From assembly GCA_963925495.1 (NCBI GenBank), contig CAWUST010000024.1, forward strand, positions 1 to 42,279: a DNA stretch of 42,279 bases, given 5' to 3'. The position numbers and the translations under genes were made by a program. Of this stretch, positions 8,075 to 17,564 are shown one piece after another (the stretch's first letter is position 1; each line of letters starts with the position of its first letter). The DNA comes from UBA2108 sp963925495 (lineage in GTDB: Bacteria; Bacteroidota; Bacteroidia; Flavobacteriales_G; Salibacteraceae). The notes beneath the pieces are model-generated. The model was not told the origin of the DNA, did no database searches, and saw only the letters and a list, made by a program, of their open reading frames with translations.

Positions 8075-9205
8075 ATGAAGGCATATTTAGACAACGCTGC
8101 AACTACTCCAATGGCTTCTGAAGTAATAGATGAAATGATTCCTGTGATGCGTAATGCTTTTGGAAACCCATCATCTACACATGCTTCTGGAAGAGAAGTA
8201 AAGGCTAAAATAGAAAGGTCACGTCGATCAATAGCTAAAATACTAAATGTAACTCCTTCTGAAATTATTTTTACAAGTGGTGGCACCGAGGCTGATAACT
8301 TGGCAATACGATCATCGTTAAAAACAATGGGATTAAAACATGCCATTACCACAGATATTGAACATCATGCAGTGTTAGACACTATGGAGGAGGTTTGCAG
8401 TGAGGAAAGAGTTAAGCTGAGTAAAGTTAGATTGGATAATAAGAGCTACATTGATATGGAGCATTTAGAATATCTTCTTAAAAATAATGAACGATCTTTT
8501 GTGTCTCTTATGCATGCCAATAATGAAATTGGAAACATGATTGACTTAGAGTTTGTTGGAAATCTGTGTAAAAAATACAATGCAGTATTTCTCTCAGACA
8601 CGGTACAAACAATGGCACATTTTCCATTCGATTTTGAGAAATTAAATATTCAATTTGCTACTTGTTCTGCTCATAAATTTCATGGACCAAAAGGAGTAGG
8701 CTTTTTATACGTGAATAAAAATTTGAACATCCCTTCCATGCTAACTGGTGGTGGACAAGAAAGAGGAATGCGAGCCGGAACGGAAAACGTTTATGGAATC
8801 GTGGGCTTGGCAAAGGCTTTAGATATTGGCAATAAGCACGTTAATGATCATATAAAACACATAACGGAATTGAAGTTTTATATGATGGAAGAATTAGAAC
8901 AAAAAATAAAAGGAGTTCGATTTAATGGTGATCCAAAAGGGAACTCGCTATATACAGTGCTGAACGTTAGTTTACCTCCAAACCCTAAATCAGGGATGCT
9001 ACTTTTTAACCTCGATATTATGGGAATAGCCTGTAGTGGAGGATCTGCTTGTTCAAGTGGAGCTTCAACGGGATCTCATGTTTTAAATGGAATAGGTGCT
9101 GATATTAATCGTCAGGCAATACGTTTCTCGTTTTCTAGATATACTACAAAAGAGGAAATAGATTATGCCATTGAAAAAACAGTAGATTTTTATAAAGAAC
9201 ACTAA
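8075..9205 (+). CDS. cysteine desulfurase, NifS/IscS family
   Basis: PLP enzyme that removes sulfur from cysteine as enzyme-bound persulfide for Fe-S clusters, thio-cofactors and tRNA. Over 376 residues I see the N-terminal YLDNAATTPM, PLP-binding LMHANNEIG, the Schiff-base lysine 201 in SAHKFHGPKG, and the catalytic cysteine 326 in SGGSACSSGAS. That loop resembles NifS/IscS group I rather than SufS. No iscU, iscR or nif genes are adjacent, so it may serve a special purpose; the fdhD gene 4 kb away needs exactly such a sulfur donor, but the link is only positional. Confidence 0.92.
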   Translation: MKAYLDNAATTPMASEVIDEMIPVMRNAFGNPSSTHASGREVKAKIERSRRSIAKILNVTPSEIIFTSGGTEADNLAIRSSLKTMGLKHAITTDIEHHAVLDTMEEVCSEERVKLSKVRLDNKSYIDMEHLEYLLKNNERSFVSLMHANNEIGNMIDLEFVGNLCKKYNAVFLSDTVQTMAHFPFDFEKLNIQFATCSAHKFHGPKGVGFLYVNKNLNIPSMLTGGGQERGMRAGTENVYGIVGLAKALDIGNKHVNDHIKHITELKFYMMEELEQKIKGVRFNGDPKGNSLYTVLNVSLPPNPKSGMLLFNLDIMGIACSGGSACSSGASTGSHVLNGIGADINRQAIRFSFSRYTTKEEIDYAIEKTVDFYKEH

Positions 9206-9221
9206 TACCTTAGTTTCAGTG

Positions 9222-10736
9222 ATGAAAGAATTAATTCATAAATATAGAGCTGAACGACCTCTCCTTCTTTTATTATTGGTTGCGTTTATTCCAAGGTTAC
9301 TTGCCACAATCTTTTCTAAGGGCTTTGGAATGCACGATGACCATTACTTAATAATTGAAGCAGCTCAAAGTTGGGTTGATGGATCGGATTATAATTCGTG
9401 GTTACCCAAAAACCGACCTAATGCTGACCCAACCGGTCACTCATGGTTTTATGTAGGACTTCATTATTATTTTTTTTCGTTTTTAGATTTGATTGGAATT
9501 AACGACCCACAATTTAAAATGTACATTGTTAGATTATTACATGGACTTTATTCCTTATTAATTATACCTCCTATTTATTTTATTGGAAAAAAAATTAGTA
9601 ATGAAAAGTTAGCTTTCAGTGCTGCTTTAATTTGGGGACTCATGTGGTTTATTCCAAATATGAGTGTAAGAAATTTAGTTGAATTGGTCAGTGTTCCTCC
9701 ATTAATGTGGTCCACATGGTTGCTTTTTAAAGAAAGTAATCCAAAGATTAAAAATATTGTTTTTGCTGGCTTACTCATGGGGGTAGCAATGAGTATTCGT
9801 TTGCACATGAGTTTATTTATAGGCGGTATTGGTTTGGTCTTACTTTTCAAAAAGCAATTAGTTCCGGCAATAATTTTTGGTGTAAGTGTTTTTGTTTCCC
9901 TTTTTATTACTCAAATTGGTGATTTATTTTTATGGGGAAGACCTTTCGCAGAAATTGGAGAATACATTGCATATAATTTGGCGAATAAGACCACTTATGG
10001 AGTAAGTAGCTATTACATGTATTTTGGCACTGTAATGGGACTTTTACTTCCTCCGTTAAGTGTGGCTTGGTTTATTGGTTATTTAAAATCTTGGAAAAAG
10101 TATGCTTTGCTTTTTTGGCCAAGTTTTATCTTTTTTGTCTTTCATTGTTATTTCCCAAACAAGCAGGAGCGATTTATTTTACCAATGTTTCCTTTCGTTG
10201 TGTTACTTGGCGTAATCTGGTGGGGTGAGTTTGTGCAAAACAGTAAAAAACCAATTATTCCCAAATTAAACCTTTGGCTTACTCGTGTTTTTTGGACGGT
10301 CAACTTTATTTTAATATTAGTAGTTTCAACTTCATACAGTAAAAAAAGTAGGGTGGAGAGTATGCTTTATTTAGCTACCCAAGCTGAATACAATGGATTA
10401 ATTGTAGATTATAGTATAGAATGGGGAGCTCCAATGTTACCACGTTTTTATGCCGAAAATTGGAGCAGTATCTATTACATTACCAGAACTTCGAGATATG
10501 GAGGGGGGAGTGTGGAAGCATTAATTTCCTATTCTGCTGAAGATAGACCTAACCATGCCTTGTTTTTTGAGGATGAAGATTTAGAAGGACGTAAAGAAAA
10601 GTTTAAAACTATTTTAAACTGCGAGTTGGACTTTTTAATTGAGAAAAAGCCTAGCTTTTTAGATGTGCTTTTAAGTAAAATGAATCCAAACAATGTCAAC
10701 GAAACCGCTTATATTTATAAAATAATTTATAAATGA
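9222..10736 (+). CDS. GT-C fold glycosyltransferase, GT22 (ALG/PIG-B)-like
   Basis: A 504-residue polytopic membrane protein with about ten hydrophobic segments. The first loop has an acidic pair (GMHDDHYLI) where GT-C enzymes bind the lipid-phosphate sugar donor, and the motif PNKQERFILPMFPFV resembles the HKEERFLLP signature of eukaryotic ALG9/ALG12/PIG-B mannosyltransferases. It probably transfers a sugar from a polyprenyl-phosphate donor on the periplasmic side of the membrane. I chose ATG 9222 over a GTG at 9219. It overlaps the next gene by ATGA. Substrate unknown; family by eye, moderately sure. Confidence 0.75.
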   Translation: MKELIHKYRAERPLLLLLLVAFIPRLLATIFSKGFGMHDDHYLIIEAAQSWVDGSDYNSWLPKNRPNADPTGHSWFYVGLHYYFFSFLDLIGINDPQFKMYIVRLLHGLYSLLIIPPIYFIGKKISNEKLAFSAALIWGLMWFIPNMSVRNLVELVSVPPLMWSTWLLFKESNPKIKNIVFAGLLMGVAMSIRLHMSLFIGGIGLVLLFKKQLVPAIIFGVSVFVSLFITQIGDLFLWGRPFAEIGEYIAYNLANKTTYGVSSYYMYFGTVMGLLLPPLSVAWFIGYLKSWKKYALLFWPSFIFFVFHCYFPNKQERFILPMFPFVVLLGVIWWGEFVQNSKKPIIPKLNLWLTRVFWTVNFILILVVSTSYSKKSRVESMLYLATQAEYNGLIVDYSIEWGAPMLPRFYAENWSSIYYITRTSRYGGGSVEALISYSAEDRPNHALFFEDEDLEGRKEKFKTILNCELDFLIEKKPSFLDVLLSKMNPNNVNETAYIYKIIYK

Positions 10737-11497
10737 AAGTAGTATTCTTAGGCACAGGTACTTCTCAAGGAATTCCAGTAATTGGAAGCAATCACCCAGT
10801 ATGCTTGTCGAATGATGAAAGAGACAAGAGGTTACGAACTTCGGTGTACATTGAAGTTGATGGGCAAAATTTAGTTATAGACACTGGGCCAGATTTTCGG
10901 CAGCAAATGTTAGCGGCAAATGTTGAGCATGTTGATGCTATCTTATATACGCATGAACATAGCGATCATGTTGCTGGGTTTGATGACATACGTCCTTTGA
11001 ATTTTAAGCAAAAAACGGATATGCCTGTTTATGCAGATCAAAGAGTTTGCGCTGCTTTAAAACGTAGTTTCCCGTATGCTTTCGTAACTGAAAATAAATA
11101 CCCTGGTGCGCCAGGGGCTATATTGAATGAAATTAAAAACAAGTTATTCAAAATACAAGAACTGGAAGTTACGCCGATAGAAGTATTACACATGAAAATG
11201 CCAGTTTTCGGCTATCGTATTCATGATTTTACCTACATAACCGACGCGAGTTATATATCTGACCAAGAATTAGAAAAAGTTAAAGGTTCTAAAGTTTTAG
11301 TGTTGAATGCATTAAGAAATGAAAAACACTATTCGCATTTTAATTTAGAAGAAGCTTTAGAAATAGTAGAGAAAACCCAACCAAAAAAGACCTACTTTGT
11401 ACACATTAGTCATCACCTAGGTTTTCATGCTGAAGTGAGTAAGTCTTTACCTGCCAATGTTGAATTGGCTTATGATGGTCTTGAAATAAAAATTTAA
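10733..11497 (+). CDS. metallo-beta-lactamase fold hydrolase, PhnP-like
   Basis: A 254-residue cytosolic MBL-fold enzyme. The start MKVVFLGTGTSQGIP and the metal site THEHSDHVAGFDD (HxHxDH) are typical of the PhnP / phosphoribosyl cyclic phosphodiesterase branch, and further ligands lie in ITDASY and FVHISHHLGFH. PhnP has an extra cysteine-rich zinc site; here only a single Cys near residue 24 remains, so the substrate may differ. Co-translated with the upstream glycosyltransferase through a 4-bp overlap. Confidence 0.88.
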   Translation: MKVVFLGTGTSQGIPVIGSNHPVCLSNDERDKRLRTSVYIEVDGQNLVIDTGPDFRQQMLAANVEHVDAILYTHEHSDHVAGFDDIRPLNFKQKTDMPVYADQRVCAALKRSFPYAFVTENKYPGAPGAILNEIKNKLFKIQELEVTPIEVLHMKMPVFGYRIHDFTYITDASYISDQELEKVKGSKVLVLNALRNEKHYSHFNLEEALEIVEKTQPKKTYFVHISHHLGFHAEVSKSLPANVELAYDGLEIKI

Positions 11498-11499
11498 TT

Positions 11500-13107
11500 A
11501 TGAGAATATTTGCCTTAGCATTAATCTTAATATCAGCTTTCAATTCAGTGGAAGCACAATCGTTGAATTTTGGTAGTGTAAATGAAAAAACAATAAAAAA
11601 AGATACTGCTTTTTACACAATTTCGGGTCCATCCAATCCGCAATGGATTTACGTTATGTTAATGGAACAAAAGCCTTACGAGGGAGTAAAACTTCTTTTG
11701 GATTCTATTCAGTCTATGGGTGGTACAAACGTCGTAGTTGCGATTCCATTAGAATTTGCCCCAAAACAAAACATGCCTTACTCGGGTTTACTAACCGTTG
11801 AAAGTAAAAACAGCTTACTAGGAACGTATAAATTGAGTGGTCAAGGTGTCTTTTCAAACACTTATTATTCGTCCACGCAAAACAAAAGTGCCGAGGTTTT
11901 AAAGACGACCTTAAAAACCATTACAGGACAAGGTTATAAGAGCTTGGGGTACAGCATTGCCCGTGATAATATGTACGCTAGTATTGATAATGTTGGAGGT
12001 AATGTAGAATGTGTTTATACTGGAAAGAAAGCGAAATTCAATACACGTTCAGGAGCAAATTCAGCTAGTTTCAATTGCGAGCACACTTTTCCTCAAGGGT
12101 TCTTTTCGAGTGCTGCTCCTATGAAATCAGATATTCACCATTTATTTTCAACTACAACAACATCAAATAGTAGAAGGGGAAATGATCCATTTGGACTAGT
12201 GTCTAGCCCAAGTTGGAGCGATGGAGGAAGTAAATCGGGTGGAGGAAAGTTTGAGCCTCGAGATGTACATAAAGGAACAGTTGCTCGATCCATGTTGTAC
12301 TTTGGAGTTCGATATGGAGACTATTCAGGTCATTTGGCAGGTCAAGAAAGCCTTCTTCGATCGTGGGTAAATCAATTTCCAGTTTCATTGAAAGACATAA
12401 AAAGAAACAATGACATTTTTGCCCTTCAAAAAAACAGAAACCCTTTTGTAGATTATCCTCAATTTTTGGAAAGAATTTCTTCTATAACTGGAACTGCAAG
12501 TGATGCCAAAATAACTTCTTTTGAATGGAGTAAATCATTGAGGCACCAGAGTGGGGATACTGCAAGTGGATGGTCTGAAGTGCGAAGCCACATTATTTAT
12601 AATACTGGGAATACCAACGTGACAATTGACGAAGTTTTTATTAGTGGCACCAATAATTCCAATAAGGTATTGAAAGGTAGAAACGGGGTAGTTTTAAAAC
12701 CAAATGAAAGTTTTGAGATTGAAGTTGAATTAGGAGTAGATTTTGTAGATGGAGGTTGGTATGAATCAAAAGATTCGTTAATAATAAAAACCAATATTAC
12801 TGGGCAAAAAAGATTGGCTTTTTTACATGCTCTTTGGTTTGATACTGGTTCAAGTCTAAATGAATATGATTCTGAAAACAATTTGAACGTTTTCCCAAAC
12901 CCAGTTTTAGATAACCTTTATTTAGATTTAGGTGAAATTACTTCGCCAGCACAAATCAGAATCTTGGATTTGCAAGGGAAAACTTTATGGATTCAATCGA
13001 AAAATTTAGAACAAGTAGATGTTAACGCATTGCCTTCTGGGGAATATTTAATACGAATTGAAGATGAAAAAGGACTAGTAAAATCAGCAAGATTCTTAAA
13101 GTACTAA
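11500..13107 (+). CDS. secreted endonuclease I with T9SS type A sorting domain
   Basis: A 535-residue exported nuclease. A signal peptide ends at about residue 20 (SVEAQS). The endonuclease I (EndA/NucM) domain spans roughly 130-330, with the catalytic histidine 195 in FNCEHTFPQG followed by SDIHHLFSTTTTSNSRRGN. A linker domain follows, then a C-terminal type IX secretion sorting domain (NVFPNPVLDNLYLDL to the end at KSARFLKY). It would be exported by Sec and T9SS to the surface or medium and cut extracellular DNA. Last gene of the glmM operon, 2 bases after the MBL gene, and converging with fdhD. Confidence 0.93.
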   Translation: MRIFALALILISAFNSVEAQSLNFGSVNEKTIKKDTAFYTISGPSNPQWIYVMLMEQKPYEGVKLLLDSIQSMGGTNVVVAIPLEFAPKQNMPYSGLLTVESKNSLLGTYKLSGQGVFSNTYYSSTQNKSAEVLKTTLKTITGQGYKSLGYSIARDNMYASIDNVGGNVECVYTGKKAKFNTRSGANSASFNCEHTFPQGFFSSAAPMKSDIHHLFSTTTTSNSRRGNDPFGLVSSPSWSDGGSKSGGGKFEPRDVHKGTVARSMLYFGVRYGDYSGHLAGQESLLRSWVNQFPVSLKDIKRNNDIFALQKNRNPFVDYPQFLERISSITGTASDAKITSFEWSKSLRHQSGDTASGWSEVRSHIIYNTGNTNVTIDEVFISGTNNSNKVLKGRNGVVLKPNESFEIEVELGVDFVDGGWYESKDSLIIKTNITGQKRLAFLHALWFDTGSSLNEYDSENNLNVFPNPVLDNLYLDLGEITSPAQIRILDLQGKTLWIQSKNLEQVDVNALPSGEYLIRIEDEKGLVKSARFLKY

Positions 13108-13125
13108 TATTAGATAAATACCGGT

Positions 13126-13974
13126 TTAGGAGTTTTTTATTCTGAAGCCTCCGCAATAGACATTGAACTTATCTTCTTTTAAAAAACCAATAAGAGTAAG
13201 ATTGTTTTCTTTGGCCAGTTCGTAGGCTAAAGAACTTGGGGCACCGACAGCACAAAGAATAGGAACGCCTAACATAATGGCCTTTTGAACCAGTTCAAAA
13301 CTTGTACGGCCACTTACCAGCATTATATTCTCTGATAACGGAACTTGGTTTTTTAATAAGCTTGCTCCAGCAATTTTATCCATAGCGTTGTGTCTTCCAA
13401 CATCTTCACGCATCATTTCCAATTCACCTTGTTTATTGAATAGGCCGGTGGCATGAATTCCTCCAGTATGATTGAAAACGGTCTGATTATTCTCTAATTG
13501 TTTGGCCAAATTGGTAATTGTATCAAATGAAATTGACAGGTTTCCTTCAGGCACAATTTTACATTTTTGGCTTACACTTTCAATGGATGATTTGCCGCAA
13601 ACTCCACAACTCGAAGAAGTATAAAAATGCCGCTCTAGGTTAATTATATCAAAGTCAAGATCTTTTCTTAGTGTAACTTTCACCACGTTTCCATGCTCTT
13701 CTTCTTTTTCAACGGTTTCGCAATGATGTATATTATCTACATCTGTTTCAGAATTAATTATTCCTTCTGTAAAAAGAAAGCCCATTACAAGTTCTAAATC
13801 GTGCCCCGGAGTTCGCATGGTAACTGAAATGTTCTTTTCTTCTAATTCCCCATTCGAATTGTATGCGAGTCTTATTTCGAGTGGTTCTTCGACTGCAAGG
13901 ATGTCAGGGGATTCTTTAAAAGAGTTAAATTTAACTCGAGTAATATTAACTTGTTTTACACTCGGTTTTGTCAT
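13126..13974 (-). CDS. fdhD: formate dehydrogenase accessory sulfurtransferase FdhD
   Basis: FdhD passes sulfur from a cysteine desulfurase to the molybdenum cofactor of formate dehydrogenase. Over 282 residues, the sulfur-carrying cysteines 123 and 126 are in SSSCGVCGKSS, and the family motifs RTPGHDLELVMGFLFTEGII, TGGIHATGLF and EDVGRHNAMDK are all present. No formate dehydrogenase or molybdopterin genes are in the window, so it is separated from its usual client. Its ATG lies 38 bases from the nucleotidase -7 element on the other strand. Confidence 0.96.
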   Translation of the reverse strand: MTKPSVKQVNITRVKFNSFKESPDILAVEEPLEIRLAYNSNGELEEKNISVTMRTPGHDLELVMGFLFTEGIINSETDVDNIHHCETVEKEEEHGNVVKVTLRKDLDFDIINLERHFYTSSSCGVCGKSSIESVSQKCKIVPEGNLSISFDTITNLAKQLENNQTVFNHTGGIHATGLFNKQGELEMMREDVGRHNAMDKIAGASLLKNQVPLSENIMLVSGRTSFELVQKAIMLGVPILCAVGAPSSLAYELAKENNLTLIGFLKEDKFNVYCGGFRIKNS

Positions 13975-13989
13975 TTTTATTATTCAATA

Positions 13990-14019
13990 TTGCTTTAGAA
14001 AATAAGTGAATTATCTTTG
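13990..14019 (+). promoter_or_regulatory. promoter of the 5'-nucleotidase gene
   Basis: TTG at 13990-13992, 19-base spacer, TATCTTTG at 14012-14019: an exact match to the flavobacterial consensus. It decides the start of the downstream gene, because an in-frame TTG at 14017 lies inside the -7 element and cannot be in the transcript. Confidence 0.75.
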
Positions 14020-14043
14020 GCCAAATTTCGTTTTTATTTATTT

Positions 14044-15528
14044 ATGAGAGCTTTTTTATATTATTTGTTTGCGATTGTCTTTGTTATTTGTAATTCATGT
14101 ACCAATTCAACACAGAAAAACGACATCACGGTTTCATTAATTCACATTAATGACGTTTACGAAATTGCCAGTATCAACAAAGGAAAAGAAGGCGGGTATG
14201 CACGATTGGCTTATTTAGTTGATTCTTTAAAAATAAAAAACCCCAATACTCTTGTAGTACATGCCGGTGATTTTTTAAGTCCAAGTTTAATTGGAAATTT
14301 AAAAGATGAAAAGGGAAAAAGAATAAAAGGACGACACATGATTGAGGTTATGAATGCGGCAGGTGTTGATGTTGTAACTTTTGGTAATCATGAGTTTGAT
14401 ATAAAAGAAGCAGAACTATTGAGTAGGATTAACGAATCTAAATTTCAATGGATTTCTGCTAATGTTCTCCACCAAAAAGACAGTATGAGTATTCAGCCAT
14501 TTGATCATAATGGAAATGAAATACTCAAAACCTTTCAAAAACAATTTGTAAAAAACGGTGACACATTTAGTCTTGGAATTATTGGGGTGACCTTACCCTT
14601 TAATCAGAAAAAATACTTGGCTTATCTTGATGTAGAATCTACGATAGAAGAAGTTTTAGATACTATTTCAACCGATAAAACTGTATTGCTTACTCATTTG
14701 GAAAGGACAGAGGATTATGATGTTGCCCAAAAATTCACTAGTGTCCCTTTAATTATGGGAGGACACGATCATTATCATTTTATAGACACAATTGGCGAGG
14801 TCTATGTTGCCAAAGCAGATGCAAATTTGCGTAGCGTTTGGAAACACGATTTAACCTATAATTTTAGTTCTGAAAGGCTAAGTATTACAAGTGAATTGAT
14901 AAAGTTAGACGAGCAAATTCCGGGAAGTGAAACTGTTTTAAAAGTGGTGAACAAATGGAATGAATATGCTAAGAAAAAAGCGTTTGAACAAGGATTTGAT
15001 TTAGAGAAGGTGGTTTGGGAAGGAGATTCAATTTGGGAATGCCGAGAAACAATTGTGCGCTCTAGGCAAACTAATTTTGGAAATATGGTAGCACAAGCAA
15101 TGCAAATGCATTCCAACGCAGATATCGTATTGCTAAATTCTGGGAGTTTACGTTACGACGACCAATTAACTAAAATAATAACTGAAGGTGATATTTTGAA
15201 AGCACTTCCATTCGGAGGGTCTATTGTAACGACTAAAATAAAGGGAATAGATTTACATAAGATTATCAAAATTGGATTAGAAAGTAATGTTGGAACAGGA
15301 GGGTATTTACAAATACCTAATGTGAGAATAGAGAATAATGAAATTTGGATTGGTGAAAATAAGCTTGATGAAAACCGGGATTACTTAGTATGCAGCTCCG
15401 AATTTATGGCAGCAGGGAAAGAAGCTAGGCTAGAAATATTAGAGAGTTATAAGTGGGAGCAAATAAATTTGAAAATACCCAGTGATATTAGAAATTTCGT
15501 TATCTATTATTTAAAAATTTTGAACTAA
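14044..15528 (+). CDS. 5'-nucleotidase / UshA-like metallophosphoesterase, probable lipoprotein
   Basis: A 494-residue periplasmic or surface phosphatase for nucleotides. A hydrophobic N-terminus ends in NSC, a likely lipidation cysteine. The metallophosphatase domain has the metal and catalytic motifs HINDVYE, HAGDFLSPS, FGNHEFDI and GGHDHYHF. The C-terminal 5'-nucleotidase domain has RSRQTNFGNMVAQAM, LLNSGSLRYDD, EGDILKALPFG and TGGYLQIPNV. ATG 14044 is chosen from the promoter position. With the secreted endonuclease I nearby it could finish the breakdown of external DNA to nucleosides and phosphate (inference). Confidence 0.92.
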   Translation: MRAFLYYLFAIVFVICNSCTNSTQKNDITVSLIHINDVYEIASINKGKEGGYARLAYLVDSLKIKNPNTLVVHAGDFLSPSLIGNLKDEKGKRIKGRHMIEVMNAAGVDVVTFGNHEFDIKEAELLSRINESKFQWISANVLHQKDSMSIQPFDHNGNEILKTFQKQFVKNGDTFSLGIIGVTLPFNQKKYLAYLDVESTIEEVLDTISTDKTVLLTHLERTEDYDVAQKFTSVPLIMGGHDHYHFIDTIGEVYVAKADANLRSVWKHDLTYNFSSERLSITSELIKLDEQIPGSETVLKVVNKWNEYAKKKAFEQGFDLEKVVWEGDSIWECRETIVRSRQTNFGNMVAQAMQMHSNADIVLLNSGSLRYDDQLTKIITEGDILKALPFGGSIVTTKIKGIDLHKIIKIGLESNVGTGGYLQIPNVRIENNEIWIGENKLDENRDYLVCSSEFMAAGKEARLEILESYKWEQINLKIPSDIRNFVIYYLKILN

Positions 15529-15559
15529 GTCAAATTCATTTTAAAGTTTTTGGAAACAG

Positions 15560-15826
15560 GTAACCTTTCTCCCTTAATAATGATTTGATTGCTGGAATTA
15601 TGTCTTTGTAGCTAAGAGCATGAGTTTTGGCTCAGGGGAAAGAAACATTTTTATGGTTACTACAAACACGAATGGAGAAGTTCTTAAAAAAGAAGTTATA
15701 GGAGAAGCTGGAAATGATTTGGCCCAGGATATTAAGGAGAGTGGTGAATACTATTATTTAGTAGGAGAAAACAATTCTTTTGGAAATGGAGACAATGATG
15801 TTTTTGTATTAAAACAGAAACGATAA
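15560..15826 (+). pseudogene. remnant of a beta-propeller-like repeat protein
   Basis: The frame ending at 15826 encodes about 75 residues containing two repeat-like units: SMSFGSGERNIFMVTTNTNG, then NSFGNGDNDVFVLKQ. This SFGxGxxDxFLxKxNxNG pattern is typical of bacterial propeller-type repeat proteins of several hundred residues. Just upstream, another frame reads NNDLIAGIMSL, resembling the strand that should precede it, so a frameshift near 15605 is likely. No start signal is seen. An ATG at 15620 would give a 68-residue product, but a gene fragment is more likely. Confidence 0.45.
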
Positions 15827-15827
15827 A

Positions 15828-17564
15828 TTAATATAAAATCACTTTTACACCCTTAAATCTATTTTCAGGAAATAGTATAAAATATACACCAGAATTCAAG
15901 TTGGTGGGTGAGATTCTTAAATGTCCTAACTCGCTTTTACCTTCCTGAATAGTTTGTCCTGAGATATTAATGATTTTAAACTTAACGGACATTTTATTTG
16001 GAATAATAATTTTTAAATCTCCTTCTTTTTTTGAAAAACTATCGCTATTTAGTACAAGTAATTCTGTGGTTCTGTTATTCATTTCTTCAATGCCAACAAA
16101 ACACTCTACTATGAGCCCGTGATTCCACAAAACATCGCAAACATCACGTTTGTATTTTCCCTTAAAAAGTGATTTTTCAGATTGCATCAGTAACTTGGAT
16201 AGGTCTGGGAAAGTGAGTTTAGGCATAAAATCATACATAACATCTAAAGCAAGCTTGTCGGTATTATTTCTTCCAATCTTATTGCTAAGATCTACCAAAA
16301 TAACGGTGAACAAACCTCCAGCCATATGTGATGTTCCGTTAATGTCTTCAGGATAATGCTGAGCAGGATTGATTTTTCTACCGCCCCAAAATTCATTGTG
16401 GCCATCCCATTTAAAAATGTCGGTGTATCGGTGACTTGAAATATTTCTGTTGTAGGAAATGGAAAAATAATCGCAAATTCCTTCATCTATAGCAATTCGT
16501 TCAATTCCAAGATTGCTTTTTGGAGCTGCAAAATCGGAAAGCCCATGAACGTATTCATGAATTATTATTCCCGGGTCTTCCCCATCATCGACACCACCTT
16601 GGCCAAAGGTGAGTCTTGGCGGATTGAAACTCGATGTATAAGCTGAAGCATCCGCTCCAGAAAACCCATGTGCATCAATATTTAGTTGTTTTTTTCCTAA
16701 TGAACTATATCCCAGTGAATCGAGATGTTGTCTGAAGTTAGACAGGTGATAAAAAATATTTATCTGTTCAAAAAATCCATCCGAACGATTGTAAATAATG
16801 CTGTCTGTAATGCCAGTCCAAACAGGCTCTGTCGGTAACGAATGTTCGTTTAGTTTGAAATATTCATTTTCCAATCGAAAAGAATCATTTCTAAAAGTAA
16901 GTGGCATTTCTTTTAAAAAATGTTCTGCCAAAAGTTGAGGGTTTATGGCGTCGTTGTTATCTGTGTATGGTATTCCATATGGTTTTTCAATGCTAGTAAT
17001 TGGTTCCGGATAAAATACTTGAACAGTAGCCGTTGTGTCCGATTTATTACTGTTGTTGTTTATTTCTTCAATAACTTCACCTTGACTATTTATAAACTTG
17101 GTGGTGTTTATATAATCGGATTGGGAATTACTATTTTTTCTGACCACTGGAATTAATGATTCTCTTATTAATACATAATCCGATGAATTTGTAAAAGGTT
17201 TTTGAACCAATCGGAACCAGAAGTTACTAGCAGAAATAGAAAGGACAGTATTGCTTTTATTTTCTAGTTTAATTTTTATTTGCCCACCATAAATGGGTAA
17301 TCCATTCACAATTAACTGATAACGAAAATGTGTTGCTTTTGCCGAGCTGAGTTTAGATATTAAACTTAAACTAATTACGTTTTCATCCTTGTTACAGTTT
17401 TCAGAAAGCCATTCCAAAGCTGCTCCTTTAGCACCAAGAGAGTCTCCAGTTTTCAGTTCTATGTTTTGGTTTAAATCCATTCGCATGGACACAGCCTCCT
17501 GATATTGTTGGGCATTGGAAACTCCAATTATTAGTAAAAAGAAAATGCTAATCAGTTTCCCCAT
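15828..17564 (-). CDS. secreted gluzincin metallopeptidase (M4/M36-like) with T9SS sorting domain
   Basis: A 578-residue exported zinc peptidase. A signal peptide ends about residue 18 (GVSNAQ). An FTP-like propeptide region covers about 60-120. The zinc site HEYVH is at residues 336-340, preceded by DDGEDPG, with the third ligand glutamate 361 in IDEGICDYF, as in thermolysin and fungalysin relatives. The last 80 residues form a T9SS type A sorting domain ending KGVKVILY. Its ATG overlaps the end of the yigZ gene by 13 bases, so it is the final gene of the ribD operon, an unusual place for a secreted peptidase. Confidence 0.85.
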   Translation of the reverse strand: MGKLISIFFLLIIGVSNAQQYQEAVSMRMDLNQNIELKTGDSLGAKGAALEWLSENCNKDENVISLSLISKLSSAKATHFRYQLIVNGLPIYGGQIKIKLENKSNTVLSISASNFWFRLVQKPFTNSSDYVLIRESLIPVVRKNSNSQSDYINTTKFINSQGEVIEEINNNSNKSDTTATVQVFYPEPITSIEKPYGIPYTDNNDAINPQLLAEHFLKEMPLTFRNDSFRLENEYFKLNEHSLPTEPVWTGITDSIIYNRSDGFFEQINIFYHLSNFRQHLDSLGYSSLGKKQLNIDAHGFSGADASAYTSSFNPPRLTFGQGGVDDGEDPGIIIHEYVHGLSDFAAPKSNLGIERIAIDEGICDYFSISYNRNISSHRYTDIFKWDGHNEFWGGRKINPAQHYPEDINGTSHMAGGLFTVILVDLSNKIGRNNTDKLALDVMYDFMPKLTFPDLSKLLMQSEKSLFKGKYKRDVCDVLWNHGLIVECFVGIEEMNNRTTELLVLNSDSFSKKEGDLKIIIPNKMSVKFKIINISGQTIQEGKSELGHLRISPTNLNSGVYFILFPENRFKGVKVILY

